A DNA stretch of 64,000 nucleotides, taken from positions 1-64,000 of the forward strand of contig NZ_JQJI01000009.1 in assembly GCF_000745455.1 (NCBI RefSeq), read 5' to 3'. Below are positions 26,125 through 34,608 of the stretch, in pieces. This DNA is from Mesoaciditoga lauensis cd-1655R = DSM 25116. GTDB taxonomy: Bacteria; Thermotogota; Thermotogae; Mesoaciditogales; Mesoaciditogaceae. The notes under the pieces are model-generated. The model was given only the letters and a program-made list of their open reading frames with translations, was not told the origin of the DNA and made no database searches. Each line of letters starts with the position of its first letter. The stretch's first letter is position 1. Both the position numbers and the translations under genes were made by a program.

Positions 26125-27282
26125 ATGAAAGTAGAATTGGGAATAGATAGCTTTTTAAAAAACGCCGATAGATTAAAAGGAAAGAGAATAGCTCTTTTAA
26201 CCAACGCGAGTGGCGTGAATTCCACGTTGGAATCTGATGTAGATCTTTTAATTGAAAAAGGATTGAATATCGTAAAAATGTTTGGACCGGAACATGGCAT
26301 ATGGGGCGCCGTGGAAGACGGCAAGAGCGTTTCACACGGTGTTGATCCGGTCCATCATATTCCTGTTTTTTCCCTTTACGGCGAAACCAACCGCCCAACA
26401 GATGAGATGCTGAAGGATGTGGACGTTGTAATTTACGATATTCAAGATGTGGGTTTAAGGTTTTACACTTACATTTACACGTTGGCTTACATGATGGAAG
26501 AGTGTGGAAAGAGGGAAATAAAGGTTATAGTATTGGATAGGCCAAACCCTTTATCTGGCAAAGTGGAAGGTCCTATAATCGAAAGTGGGATGGAATCGTT
26601 TGTCGGTGGATATGGATTGGCTTTAAGATATGGACTTACAGTCGGAGAGCTGAGTGTTTATTTTAACGAACGTTACAACATGAAAGTCGATCTTGAAATC
26701 GTTAAATTGCAAGGTTGGCAACGTTGGATGTATTTTGGTGATACAGGCTTGCTTTGGAGCACCCCTTCTCCGAATTTACCATCCCTTGAGCATACGGTAC
26801 TTTATACTGGAATGTGCCTTTTGGAAGGAGTTAACGTTTCGGTCGGAAGAGGAACTGTACATCCATTTAAATTCGTTGGAGCGCCCTGGATTGATTCTAA
26901 AAAATTGAAAAAGGAAATGGAAAATATTCCTCACATGGGAATTGCCTTTAGAGAAAGAGATTTTATCCCTCTTACTTCAAAGTACAAAGGTGAGTTGTGC
27001 CATGGTATAGAATTCTTCGTTTTAGACAAAAGGGAAGTAAACTCATTAAGTTTAACACTTTACCTTATCTCACTTGTTAAAAAATTGCATCCACAAAAAT
27101 TTGAATGGGACATTTCTTATCACAATGCGAAGGGAAGATATCACTTTGATCTCTTAATTGGAAGTGAAAAATACAGGGCACTTATAGATGAGGGAAAAGA
27201 TGTAAAAGATATTTCGAATATGTGGGAAGAAGAACTAAACGAGTTCAGAAAAATTTCGAAAGATTTTTATCTTTACTCCTAA
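26125..27282 (+). CDS. namZ: NamZ-like exo-beta-N-acetylmuramidase (DUF1343)
   Basis: This 385-residue DUF1343 protein belongs to the family of Bacillus NamZ, which releases MurNAc from the non-reducing end of peptidoglycan fragments. Family motifs include 'RIALLTNASGVNSTLESDVD', 'KMFGPEHGIWGAVEDGKSV', 'SLYGETNRPTDEMLKDVDVV', 'DIQDVGLRFYTYIYTLAYMM' and 'VLDRPNPLSG'. No signal peptide is visible, so it is probably cytoplasmic and acts on imported muropeptide sugars, unlike secreted Bacillus NamZ. The final codon and stop lie inside the terminal inverted repeat of the following repeat element (from 27276). Confidence 0.85.
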   Translation: MKVELGIDSFLKNADRLKGKRIALLTNASGVNSTLESDVDLLIEKGLNIVKMFGPEHGIWGAVEDGKSVSHGVDPVHHIPVFSLYGETNRPTDEMLKDVDVVIYDIQDVGLRFYTYIYTLAYMMEECGKREIKVIVLDRPNPLSGKVEGPIIESGMESFVGGYGLALRYGLTVGELSVYFNERYNMKVDLEIVKLQGWQRWMYFGDTGLLWSTPSPNLPSLEHTVLYTGMCLLEGVNVSVGRGTVHPFKFVGAPWIDSKKLKKEMENIPHMGIAFRERDFIPLTSKYKGELCHGIEFFVLDKREVNSLSLTLYLISLVKKLHPQKFEWDISYHNAKGRYHFDLLIGSEKYRALIDEGKDVKDISNMWEEELNEFRKISKDFYLYS

Positions 27283-27916
27283 CGTGCGTGATTTTAATTG
27301 GTGAAGAAAGGTGATCATTGAAAATATTTATTGAAACACTTGTCAGCACGGATTCACTCTTTTATCCATCTTACGGCTCAAAAAACGAGGCACGCTCAGA
27401 CACTCGTCCGTGAGTGCTTCGCTTTTTCAACACATCCATGTGTTTCCCAACCTCGTTTTTAGAGTCTTCAGATGGAGAGTTCATAAGTGCCGGAAAGTGT
27501 CTCGATAAAAGAGAAGAGGGAAGAAAAGACTCTGTTATTTCGCATCTTGTATGGCGTCTTCATATGTTTTGACAGAAACTTCAAAAAAGGAGAGAGAAAG
27601 AGAGAAGCATGATTAATTCGAAACACTTGTCAGCACGAATTCACTCTTTTATCCATCTTGCGACTCAAAAAACGAGGCACGCTCAGACACTCGTCCGTGA
27701 GTGCTTCGCTTTCTCAACACATCCGTGTGTTTCCCAACCTCGTTTTATGAGTCTTCAGATGGAGAGTTCATAAGTGCCGGCAAGTGTTTCGAAAAAAAGG
27801 AGAGAAGAAAAAACTTTTGTTGGAAATGAACATATCTTATGACTTTTTACTATTTACGGCTCACTATTCACTTCTTATTCTCTGATTAATTTCTTAAACT
27901 TGGTGCACGTTAAGAG
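27276..27916. repeat. Composite TIR-bounded repeat region (two F-type hairpins and half a B-type)
   Basis: The left terminus CTCCTAACGTGCGTGATTTT (27276-27295) is mirrored at the right by TTCTTAAACTTGG followed by GCACGTTAAGAG, ending at 27916. Inside are F-type hairpin F1 (27331-27505), a half B-type repeat (27529-27588) and F-type hairpin F2 (27617-27793). F2 outer arms TTCGAAACACTTGTCAGCAC (27617-27636) and 27774-27793 pair at 18 of 20 positions. The segment 27529-27793 is nearly the same as 48143-48410, so the pieces moved or recombined as a unit. The region lies between namZ and the GntR gene and contains no convincing ORF. Confidence 0.75.
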
Positions 27917-27948
27917 TGAAATCATAAGTATCATGGGAGATGAGCAGA

Positions 27949-28689
27949 ATGGAAATAGATAAGAACAGTCCTATTCCTATTTATCATCAACTATACGAAA
28001 TATTGAGAGCAAAGATAAAAGACGGTGTGTTCAAAGTAGGAGAATACCTTCCTCCAGAAAACAAGCTTGCCCAAACTTATAGAGTTAGCAGGCTAACCGT
28101 CAGGCAAGCGTTAGCTGAATTGGTAGAGGAAGGATTGATAAAAAAAAGGAGAGGAAAGGGGACACTAGTCATCCATCCCAAAAACGTTGAAAACCTTATG
28201 GAGCTCCGCGGCTTTACGGATGATGCAAAAAATGCAGGATACACTCCGACTTCTGTTGTTCTTGAAAATAAGTTGGTAGATGTCCCTTCTGTAGCGGCAG
28301 AAAAGCTGAATCTTCAAATTGGTTCAAAAGTTATCCTCTTAAAAAGACTAAGACTGCTTAATGGGAGTCCATACGCCATTGAATGGGCTTACATCAATCT
28401 CGCGTTGGATACAAGAATATTGAACATATTGGAAATGGATATGTCGAAATTGTCACTGTATAACTTTTTCAGAAACACCCTTGGAATCAAGATAAAATAT
28501 GCGGATGAAACTTTAGAAGTTACGCGAGCTGATAAAGAAAATGCCGATTTTTTGAATATAAAGGTCGGGGATTGTGTCGTTTTAAGAAAAAGATTCACAT
28601 ACACGCAAGAAGGAAAATGCATAGAATACGTTCAATCTCTTTACAGGGGCGATAGGTACAAATTCAACATACGTCTAAGTGGACATTAA
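27949..28689 (+). CDS. GntR/HutC-family transcriptional regulator
   Basis: This 246-residue regulator has an N-terminal winged helix ('IPIYHQLYEILRAKIKDGVF', 'LPPENKLAQTYRVSRLTVRQ', 'ALAELVEEGLIKKRRGKGTL') and a C-terminal UTRA ligand domain ('KRLRLLNGSPYAIEWAYINL', 'VVLRKRFTYTQEGKCIEYVQ'). The ATG at 27949 is chosen because GGGAG (27935-27939) lies 9 nt upstream; an ATG at 27940 touches it. UTRA domains often bind phosphorylated amino sugars, which fits control of the murQ-namZ locus. The palindrome at 21129-21142 is its candidate operator. It is separated from that operon by repeats. Confidence 0.88.
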   Translation: MEIDKNSPIPIYHQLYEILRAKIKDGVFKVGEYLPPENKLAQTYRVSRLTVRQALAELVEEGLIKKRRGKGTLVIHPKNVENLMELRGFTDDAKNAGYTPTSVVLENKLVDVPSVAAEKLNLQIGSKVILLKRLRLLNGSPYAIEWAYINLALDTRILNILEMDMSKLSLYNFFRNTLGIKIKYADETLEVTRADKENADFLNIKVGDCVVLRKRFTYTQEGKCIEYVQSLYRGDRYKFNIRLSGH

Positions 28690-28730
28690 GTCCTTTGCAT
28701 TTTTGCTTTTAAGGTTTTAACTCATCTTGC

Positions 28731-28825
28731 GCGTGAACATTACAAAAAATGTTGTAAAAGCTCTCTATGAGAACATGCAAGTAACATTTGAATATAGCGC
28801 TTTGTAGTCTGGCGTACACAATGAG
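28731..28825. repeat. Short TIR-bounded repeat (T-like, 95 bp)
   Basis: It begins CTCATCTTGCGCGTGAACAT and ends GGCGTACACAATGAG, the same termini as T1-T4, with a minimal AT-rich interior and no large hairpin. It lies downstream of the GntR gene. The flanks share no clear direct repeat. Confidence 0.6.
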
Positions 28826-28843
28826 TGTTAAAGATTAAAAATG

Positions 28844-28876
28844 AAAAAAGAAGTGGAATATTCCACTTCTTTTTTA
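28844..28876. terminator. Bidirectional intrinsic terminator
   Basis: The perfect 20 bp palindrome GAAGTGGAATATTCCACTTC (28850-28869) is flanked by A6 and T6. It can terminate the regulator gene on the plus strand and the pheS-iaaA operon on the minus strand. Confidence 0.85.
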
Positions 28877-28891
28877 TTTTCTGCTTACAAA

Positions 28892-29812
28892 TTACCTCAT
28901 CGCAACTTTTATTTCGCTCATTCCTTCTTTGAAATAAGCGTGCGGCATGTCTGGTGTGTTATGGGCCATTCCAACCTCTCCATGCCTATCGACTATTATT
29001 ATTCCCGCTTCCGTTCCCACCGTGTTATCTAAGTAATTCAAAACTGCTTCAGCGGCATGTGGGGCATCCAAACCCATTCTAAGGAAATCCGCCGCAACTT
29101 TTGTTATGAGAACTCTCATCATTCCTTCTCCAAGGCCGGTGGAAGAAGCAGCTCCAAATGGGGTGGCATACGTTCCAGCACCTGGAATAGGCGTATCCCC
29201 AACCCTTCCCAAAAGCTTCAAGAAAACTCCTCCCGTGGATGTTGCCGCTGCGCATTCACCATGCGAATCGACTGCGACTGCACCAACCGTTCCGTGAAGG
29301 AATTCGGGATGTTCTTGGAAAAGCTTTCTCAATTTTGGCCAGTCTTTATAGTCGCCATTTATGAACTGTTTTCTGTACTTTTCCCATTGTTCTTTGCGTT
29401 TTTGTGTGATTGGATCGTGATATTCAAATCCCATAAGCTTCGCAAAATCGTTTGCACCGTTTCCAGCCAAAAGCACATGATCCGTTTTTTCCATAACCTT
29501 TTTTGCCAGGCTTATGGGGTGTCGTATGTTCTTTACACCCGCGACTGCTCCAAAGTCCAAATTTGGACCATAGGCTACTGCTGCATCCATTTCCACTTCT
29601 CCATCGAAGGTTAGGACTGATCCGGTTCCCGCGTTGAAAAGTGGATCGTCTTCCAAAACGTTCACGGCGGCTTCCACCGCATCTAAGGCTCTTCCACCTT
29701 CTCTGAGAACTTTTAAGCCCGCTTCCACCGCATTTTTCATACCTTTTTCCACTTCTTGTGGGTCTTTTTCTTTTACTTTTCCAGCACCACCATGAATTAT
29801 TATGGCGTACAT
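28892..29812 (-). CDS. iaaA: Isoaspartyl peptidase/L-asparaginase (type 2, Ntn hydrolase)
   Basis: This 306-residue N-terminal-nucleophile hydrolase cleaves beta-aspartyl dipeptides and L-asparagine after self-processing. The nucleophile is Thr175 in 'LHGTVGAVAVDSHGECAAAT', preceded by the usual autocleavage Gly, and 'STGGVFLKLLGRVGDTPIPG' is the substrate-binding loop. The N-terminal 'MYAIIIHGGAGKVKEKDPQE' and 'DPLFNAGTGSVLTFDGEVEM' also match the family. There is no signal peptide, so it is cytosolic. It is the last gene of the pheST operon and ends at a strong terminator. Confidence 0.92.
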   Translation of the reverse strand: MYAIIIHGGAGKVKEKDPQEVEKGMKNAVEAGLKVLREGGRALDAVEAAVNVLEDDPLFNAGTGSVLTFDGEVEMDAAVAYGPNLDFGAVAGVKNIRHPISLAKKVMEKTDHVLLAGNGANDFAKLMGFEYHDPITQKRKEQWEKYRKQFINGDYKDWPKLRKLFQEHPEFLHGTVGAVAVDSHGECAAATSTGGVFLKLLGRVGDTPIPGAGTYATPFGAASSTGLGEGMMRVLITKVAADFLRMGLDAPHAAEAVLNYLDNTVGTEAGIIIVDRHGEVGMAHNTPDMPHAYFKEGMSEIKVAMR

Positions 29813-29835
29813 TCTGTGCTCCCTCCTTCTAAAGT

Positions 29836-30276
29836 TCAGCTTTTTTTCTTTTTCATACTTCTTTCTAAGGCTATATCATCCATGATCTTCTGTTCTTCCC
29901 GCGTGGCCTCAAGATCATGGGAGTTCTTTTGCAACTCTTTCAATTTCTCCAACGCTTTTTGTTCATGATAGAGTTTTGTATATCTTTGACGTAATTCATC
30001 TAACTGATTTTCCAGGGACACCAATTCACTTATCTTTTCTTTTCTTTCATGGTAAAGGGATTGAATGTAATTCATCCACTCAAGAATGAATTTTACCCCT
30101 TGAAGGCCCTCATCCATTCTTTTCTGAGCTTTTGAAATCTTTTCGGTTATGTTTTCTATTTCCTCTTTCAACCTCTCAATTTGAGTGTTTAATTTTGACA
30201 TTTCCAGCTTCAACAACTCAATGGATGAGTTTTTTATGTCAAGTAACTTTTGAAGGCTGAATTTGAACTTTTTCAT
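29836..30276 (-). CDS. FliJ-like coiled-coil protein
   Basis: This 146-residue protein is almost entirely coiled coil. The N-terminal 'KKFKFSLQKLLDIKNSSIEL' and the C-terminal 'EQKIMDDIALERSMKKKKS' match FliJ, the flagellar export chaperone-escort protein that sits in the flagellar type III ATPase. The length is right for FliJ. No other flagellar gene is in the window, so the assignment rests on layout and end motifs. A generic coiled-coil protein is the alternative. It lies between the inositol-phosphatase-like gene and iaaA with gaps of about 22 bp. Confidence 0.6.
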   Translation of the reverse strand: MKKFKFSLQKLLDIKNSSIELLKLEMSKLNTQIERLKEEIENITEKISKAQKRMDEGLQGVKFILEWMNYIQSLYHERKEKISELVSLENQLDELRQRYTKLYHEQKALEKLKELQKNSHDLEATREEQKIMDDIALERSMKKKKS

Positions 30277-30297
30277 CTTTGCCCTCTTTTTCTTAAC

Positions 30298-31092
30298 TTA
30301 TGCTTCTTTCAACACCTTCAACATCTGGGAAAGTAAAGTAGGGGAAGTGGCTAAAATGCTTTTCGAGTATATCGTGAAGTTTTCGGATAATAAATCCATA
30401 ACGATGCCCCCACTTTCTTCAACTATCAAGGCCCCTGCTGCCATATCCCAGGGTTTGAGTTCGTACTCCCAAAATCCATCTATCCTCCCGGCCGCAACGT
30501 AGCATAGATCTAAGACTGCACTTCCAAATATTCTTAGGGCCCTTACCTTGCCAAAAAACGCTTCGTAATCTTTTAGCACTTTATCTCTCATGTGAACAGC
30601 ACTATATTGATATCCCGTGTTAACAACAGCATCTTCCAGATTTTTTGTGTCGCTTACAGAAATGCGCTTTCCATTCAAAAAAGCGCCTTCTCCCTTTATA
30701 GCCTCAAATAGTTCGTCCATGAAAGGATCGTAAACAACACCTGCTATTGGTTTCGTTTTGTAAGTTATGGCTATGGAAACACATGAGTGAGGGACCTTTT
30801 TGGAAAAATTCGTGGTTCCGTCTATGGGATCCACAACCCACATGTAATTATCGGGAGTTGCTTTTTCGTCTATACCGGTCTCTTCTCCAAAGACAACATC
30901 ATTCGGAAAGGCCAACGAAACGCGTTCTTTCAATCTTCTTTCCACTTCCACGTCTACATTCGTGACTATATCGTAAAAGCCGCTTTTCGTTTTTGTCCAT
31001 TTCAAACTTTTCACATTTTCCTTGATGATATTTCCAAGTTCGTAGGCTAAACCCTTTGCAAATTCGAATCTTAACAACACTTCTTTGTCCAT
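30298..31092 (-). CDS. Inositol monophosphatase family protein (IMPase/FBPase)
   Basis: This is a 264-residue Mg-dependent sugar-phosphate phosphatase. Metal ligands appear in 'FGEETGIDE', 'WVVDPIDGTTNFSKKVPHSC' (the DPIDGTTNF signature) and 'GFWEYELKPWDMAAGALIVE' (WDMAAG). Thermophile homologues hydrolyse inositol-1-phosphate and fructose-1,6-bisphosphate, and which is physiological here is not shown. It starts 4 bp after pheT and is probably cotranscribed. Confidence 0.88.
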   Translation of the reverse strand: MDKEVLLRFEFAKGLAYELGNIIKENVKSLKWTKTKSGFYDIVTNVDVEVERRLKERVSLAFPNDVVFGEETGIDEKATPDNYMWVVDPIDGTTNFSKKVPHSCVSIAITYKTKPIAGVVYDPFMDELFEAIKGEGAFLNGKRISVSDTKNLEDAVVNTGYQYSAVHMRDKVLKDYEAFFGKVRALRIFGSAVLDLCYVAAGRIDGFWEYELKPWDMAAGALIVEESGGIVMDLLSENFTIYSKSILATSPTLLSQMLKVLKEA

Positions 31093-31096
31093 GAGA

Positions 31097-33457
31097 TCAG
31101 ACCTTCCTAACCGTTATGCCATCCATGCCATCGAGTTTTTCTATAAGAGAATTGAACGCTTCGTTGATTTCGGTATCCGAAAGTGTTCTATCCATAGCAC
31201 CGTATGTTATGGTTATGGTTAAACTGTAAACGGTTTTCGGTATGTTCTTTCCTCTGTAAAGATCGGAAACTCTTACATCTGTTACGTATTGAGAGGAAGA
31301 CTTAGCGATTTTCAAGATCTCTTGAGCCTTCACTTTTCCCTTTTCCACGAACATGGAAAGATCTTTGAAGGACGAAGGATACTGGGAATACTTCTTGTAC
31401 TTGATGGGTTGTTTGTTTTCAAAAATGGATTCCAGATCTATTTCCGCGTAATGAATTGGAGATTTAACGTCCAAATAACGGGAAACCTCTTTTGAAATTT
31501 CTCCTATTCTACCTATGGACTTGCCATTTAAAAGTATTTCGGCGCTCCTCCCATTTTCAAAACCCATAATGTTCTTTTGAACAAAAGACGCGTCTACGTG
31601 AAAAACATCAAGGAAGGCTTGCAAATCGCCTTTCAAATTGAGTATCTCTGAGTTCCTCTTGTCAGTGTAATCGTCTTCGTTCAATCTTCCAGAAGAAATG
31701 AAAGCGATCATTTCTTTTTCTTCATCTTTTCCAAATATTCTTCCAATCTCAAACAGTCTCACAGATCTTTGTTGGTGTTTCAGGTTATAGGCACAAACGT
31801 TTAACAAACCAAACACCAGACTTGGACGCATTAAAGACATTTCTGGAGACAAAGCGTTTATGATCTTAGGGCTTTCCAGCTCTTCGTTGGTATAGAATTT
31901 CTCAACAATTTTGGGATCTACAAACGGATAAGTGATGGCCTCAAAGTATCCTAATCCAGTTGCTACCGATTTGGCCCTTGACTTGAAATTCCACCATTCG
32001 TTTTTCTTTGAGAATATGAATGGAAGTGAACGTGTTTGGGGCAAATTATCCAGACCATATATTCTAGCAAATTCTTCTATAAGATCAACGTCCTGGCTTA
32101 TATCTATCCTAAAAGTTGGAATTGTTACGTTCCATCCATTGCCTTCTCTGTCAGTTTCAAACCCTAGTCTTTTGAAACAATCTTCCACATCCTCAAAGTT
32201 GGTTGAGTACGCCACGTATGAATCCAATTTTCTCTTTGAAAGGTAAACCTCTTTTTCTTCCATCTTGTGAGGATAAAGGTCTTTGAACCCAACCACATGT
32301 CCCCTGGCAATAGATGTTATCAACTCCACAAGCCTTTTAGCCACCAATTCCGTGTCGTTTGCATCAACACCTCTTTCGAATCTAAAAGATGCATCCGTTG
32401 AGATGTTCAAATGCTTCGAGGCTTTTCTTACTCTTACGGGATCAAAAGTGGCTATTTCGAGAAGTACTCGCGTTGTAGAAGTAGAAACGCCACTTTCTTC
32501 TCCTCCTATAACGCCAGCTATAGCCAAAGGATTCTCTCCATCGGTTATCAAGATTTCTCCACCTTCAAATTCGTATTCTTTTGAATTGAGAGCAAGGAGC
32601 TTTTCGCCTTTCTTCGCGTCTCTTATCACGAGTTTGGAAGAAGGGATCTTATCGTAATCAAAAGCGTGTACTGGGTGCCCGAGTTCCATCATCACGTAAT
32701 TCGTGATATCAGCTATGTTGTTTATGGAACGCAATCCAACCGATGCCAATCTTTTTTTCAACCACAAAGGTGAGGACTCTACCGTTACGTCATCTATTCT
32801 CACGGCCATATATCTCCAACAACCATCGCTTTCTATTTCAACATCCACATCTTTATCTTTTTTGGTAGAAAAATCAAACGAAGGTTCTGGCATTTTGAGT
32901 GTTTTTTTCTCGACGACGGCCACTTCCCTTGCCAACCCAATATGGGAAAGGCAATCTGGCCTATTAGGTGTTATCTCGAGCTCAAATGTTGTTAAATCCA
33001 AGCCGAGAACTTCTTTGACATCTGCACCTATTTTCACTTCTTCTTCAAAGCGGAAGACGTGATCGGAATGAGATTCGATTCCCATTTCTTCCAAAGAGAA
33101 CATCATTCCGTCGGTTTTCACACCTCTTAATTCAGAAGAGTTGACTTTTTTCCCATCAGCGGTCGAAGCCTTTCCTGCGGGTCCAAAAGCCACCGCATCA
33201 CCGGGCTTTACAGTTAGGTCGGATGTTACCGTTGTGTATTCTTTATCGCCTGCATTTACCACGCAGATGTTAAGTTTGTCAGCGTTAGGATGTTTTTTTA
33301 CGTCCACCACCCGTGCGCACACAACGCCTTGTAATTTTTCAAAAGGTTTTTCAATTTCTTCCACTTCACTGCCCGACATGGTCAATTCGTCGGCAAGCTT
33401 TTCGATGTCATCGTTCGCATCTATATAATCTTTAAGCCATTGAACATTAAGTTTCAA
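31097..33457 (-). CDS. pheT: Phenylalanine-tRNA ligase beta subunit
   Basis: This 786-residue subunit of the alpha2-beta2 synthetase recognises tRNA(Phe) and edits Tyr-tRNA(Phe). The N-terminal EMAP-like tRNA-binding domain (about residues 40-150, 'VVDVKKHPNADKLNICVVNA') is followed by B3/B4 ('LEITPNRPDCLSHIGLAREV', 'IADITNYVMMELGHPVHAFD'), B5 and the catalytic-like core ('SLMRPSLVFGLLNVCAYNLK'). The C-terminal FDX-ACB anticodon-binding domain ('YSQYPSSFKDLSMFVEKGKV') ends the protein. The full length is normal. It lies 13 bp downstream of pheS. Confidence 0.96.
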   Translation of the reverse strand: MKLNVQWLKDYIDANDDIEKLADELTMSGSEVEEIEKPFEKLQGVVCARVVDVKKHPNADKLNICVVNAGDKEYTTVTSDLTVKPGDAVAFGPAGKASTADGKKVNSSELRGVKTDGMMFSLEEMGIESHSDHVFRFEEEVKIGADVKEVLGLDLTTFELEITPNRPDCLSHIGLAREVAVVEKKTLKMPEPSFDFSTKKDKDVDVEIESDGCWRYMAVRIDDVTVESSPLWLKKRLASVGLRSINNIADITNYVMMELGHPVHAFDYDKIPSSKLVIRDAKKGEKLLALNSKEYEFEGGEILITDGENPLAIAGVIGGEESGVSTSTTRVLLEIATFDPVRVRKASKHLNISTDASFRFERGVDANDTELVAKRLVELITSIARGHVVGFKDLYPHKMEEKEVYLSKRKLDSYVAYSTNFEDVEDCFKRLGFETDREGNGWNVTIPTFRIDISQDVDLIEEFARIYGLDNLPQTRSLPFIFSKKNEWWNFKSRAKSVATGLGYFEAITYPFVDPKIVEKFYTNEELESPKIINALSPEMSLMRPSLVFGLLNVCAYNLKHQQRSVRLFEIGRIFGKDEEKEMIAFISSGRLNEDDYTDKRNSEILNLKGDLQAFLDVFHVDASFVQKNIMGFENGRSAEILLNGKSIGRIGEISKEVSRYLDVKSPIHYAEIDLESIFENKQPIKYKKYSQYPSSFKDLSMFVEKGKVKAQEILKIAKSSSQYVTDVRVSDLYRGKNIPKTVYSLTITITYGAMDRTLSDTEINEAFNSLIEKLDGMDGITVRKV

Positions 33458-33470
33458 ATCAGATCACTCC

Positions 33471-34460
33471 TTAGAAGAGTTTTAAGAAGTTCAAAGAATT
33501 TCTTGGAAATTCTCGTATGTCGTCAACGCCGTACTTAAGCATGGCAAGTCTTTCTATTCCCATTCCAAAGGCAAAGCCTTGCCATTCATCTGGATTCAGA
33601 CCAACGTTTCTCAGAACGTTTGGGTGAACCATTCCAGCTCCTAACAATTCAAGCCAACCACTTTTCCCTTGAGGGAAAGAAACGTCAACTTCAACGCTTG
33701 GTTCCGTGAATGGAAAGTAATGAGGCCTGAATCTTACCTTTTTATCTTCGCCTAAAACAGATTTTATGACGTTTTCAAGGGTACCTTTTAAATCTGCTAT
33801 GGATATCTCTCTGTCTATGGCGAGGCCTTCTATTTGGAAAAATGCTGGCAAATGTGAAGCGTCGTAATCTTTTCTGTAAACCCTTCCAGGAGATATAACC
33901 CGCAAGGGAGGTTTTCTCGATTCCATAGTTCTTATCTGAACCGGTGAGGTGTGAGTTCTGAGTAGTTTGTTTTCGTCTATATAAAAAGTGTCGTGAAGAT
34001 CTCTGGCAGGATGCCATTCTGGCGTGTTAAGGGCTTCAAAGTTATAATAAGTGTTTTCTATTTCTGGCCCTTCAACTACTTCAAATCCCATCCTTTCAAA
34101 AACTTCTACACATTCTTGCAAAATTTGGGTTATAAGGTGCAATCGCCCAACGGCACGTTTTGCCCCAGGAATTGTGAGATCCACACTTCTTTCCAAAGCT
34201 TTACTCTTCGCTTGAAGGGCTTTAAATTCCTCTATCTTTGAAGACAAAATCGATTCCACTTCTTCTTTAACAAGATTAAGAGCTTTTCCAAACTCTGCCC
34301 TTTCTTGAGGTGGGATGTCTTTCATCTTTTTAAATTGCTCTTTTAAAAACCCTTTTTTCCCAAGAATAGAAATTCGTGCTTTTTCAACTTCTTCAAGGTT
34401 CTCAAGTTTTTCCAATTTTTCTTTTATCGAATCCATCAGCATATCGCGAATGTTCTTCAT
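33471..34460 (-). CDS. pheS: Phenylalanine-tRNA ligase alpha subunit
   Basis: This 329-residue class II synthetase subunit charges tRNA(Phe). It has an N-terminal coiled coil (about residues 1-85). Motif 2 falls around 'LLRTHTSPVQIRTMESRKPP' and 'RVYRKDYDASHLPAFFQIEG', and motif 3 is 'GFAFGMGIERLAMLKYGVDD'. 'GKSGWLELLGAGMVHPNVLR' is also diagnostic. The ATG at 34460 follows a GGGGGAA stretch. It heads the five-gene minus-strand operon pheS-pheT-IMPase-fliJ-like-iaaA. Confidence 0.96.
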   Translation of the reverse strand: MKNIRDMLMDSIKEKLEKLENLEEVEKARISILGKKGFLKEQFKKMKDIPPQERAEFGKALNLVKEEVESILSSKIEEFKALQAKSKALERSVDLTIPGAKRAVGRLHLITQILQECVEVFERMGFEVVEGPEIENTYYNFEALNTPEWHPARDLHDTFYIDENKLLRTHTSPVQIRTMESRKPPLRVISPGRVYRKDYDASHLPAFFQIEGLAIDREISIADLKGTLENVIKSVLGEDKKVRFRPHYFPFTEPSVEVDVSFPQGKSGWLELLGAGMVHPNVLRNVGLNPDEWQGFAFGMGIERLAMLKYGVDDIREFPRNSLNFLKLF

Positions 34461-34495
34461 AAAAAAATTCCCCCATTTTCATGGATTTATTGAAA

Positions 34496-34501
34496 ATTAT
34501 A
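34496..34501 (-). promoter_or_regulatory. Possible -10 box of the pheS operon
   Basis: TATAAT on the minus strand lies 36 bp upstream of the pheS start. No good -35 is present at 17-18 bp. The adjacent 11 bp palindrome ACGCTCAGCGT (34504-34514) could be an operator or chance. Confidence 0.35.
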
Positions 34502-34608
34502 ACACGCTCAGCGTAATTTGTTGGGCTTGGTTTAGTCAAAATCGAAAAAACATCCTTTAGAAGCAATCTTGTGCGCGAGTGTTAAGCGATTAACAATATT
34601 ATCAATAA

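Noticed and set aside
27331-27793. Repeated units considered as a CRISPR array
   Set aside because: The units are about 175 nt hairpins of variable spacing, not 25-40 nt direct repeats with unique equal-length spacers, and no cas gene is in the window.
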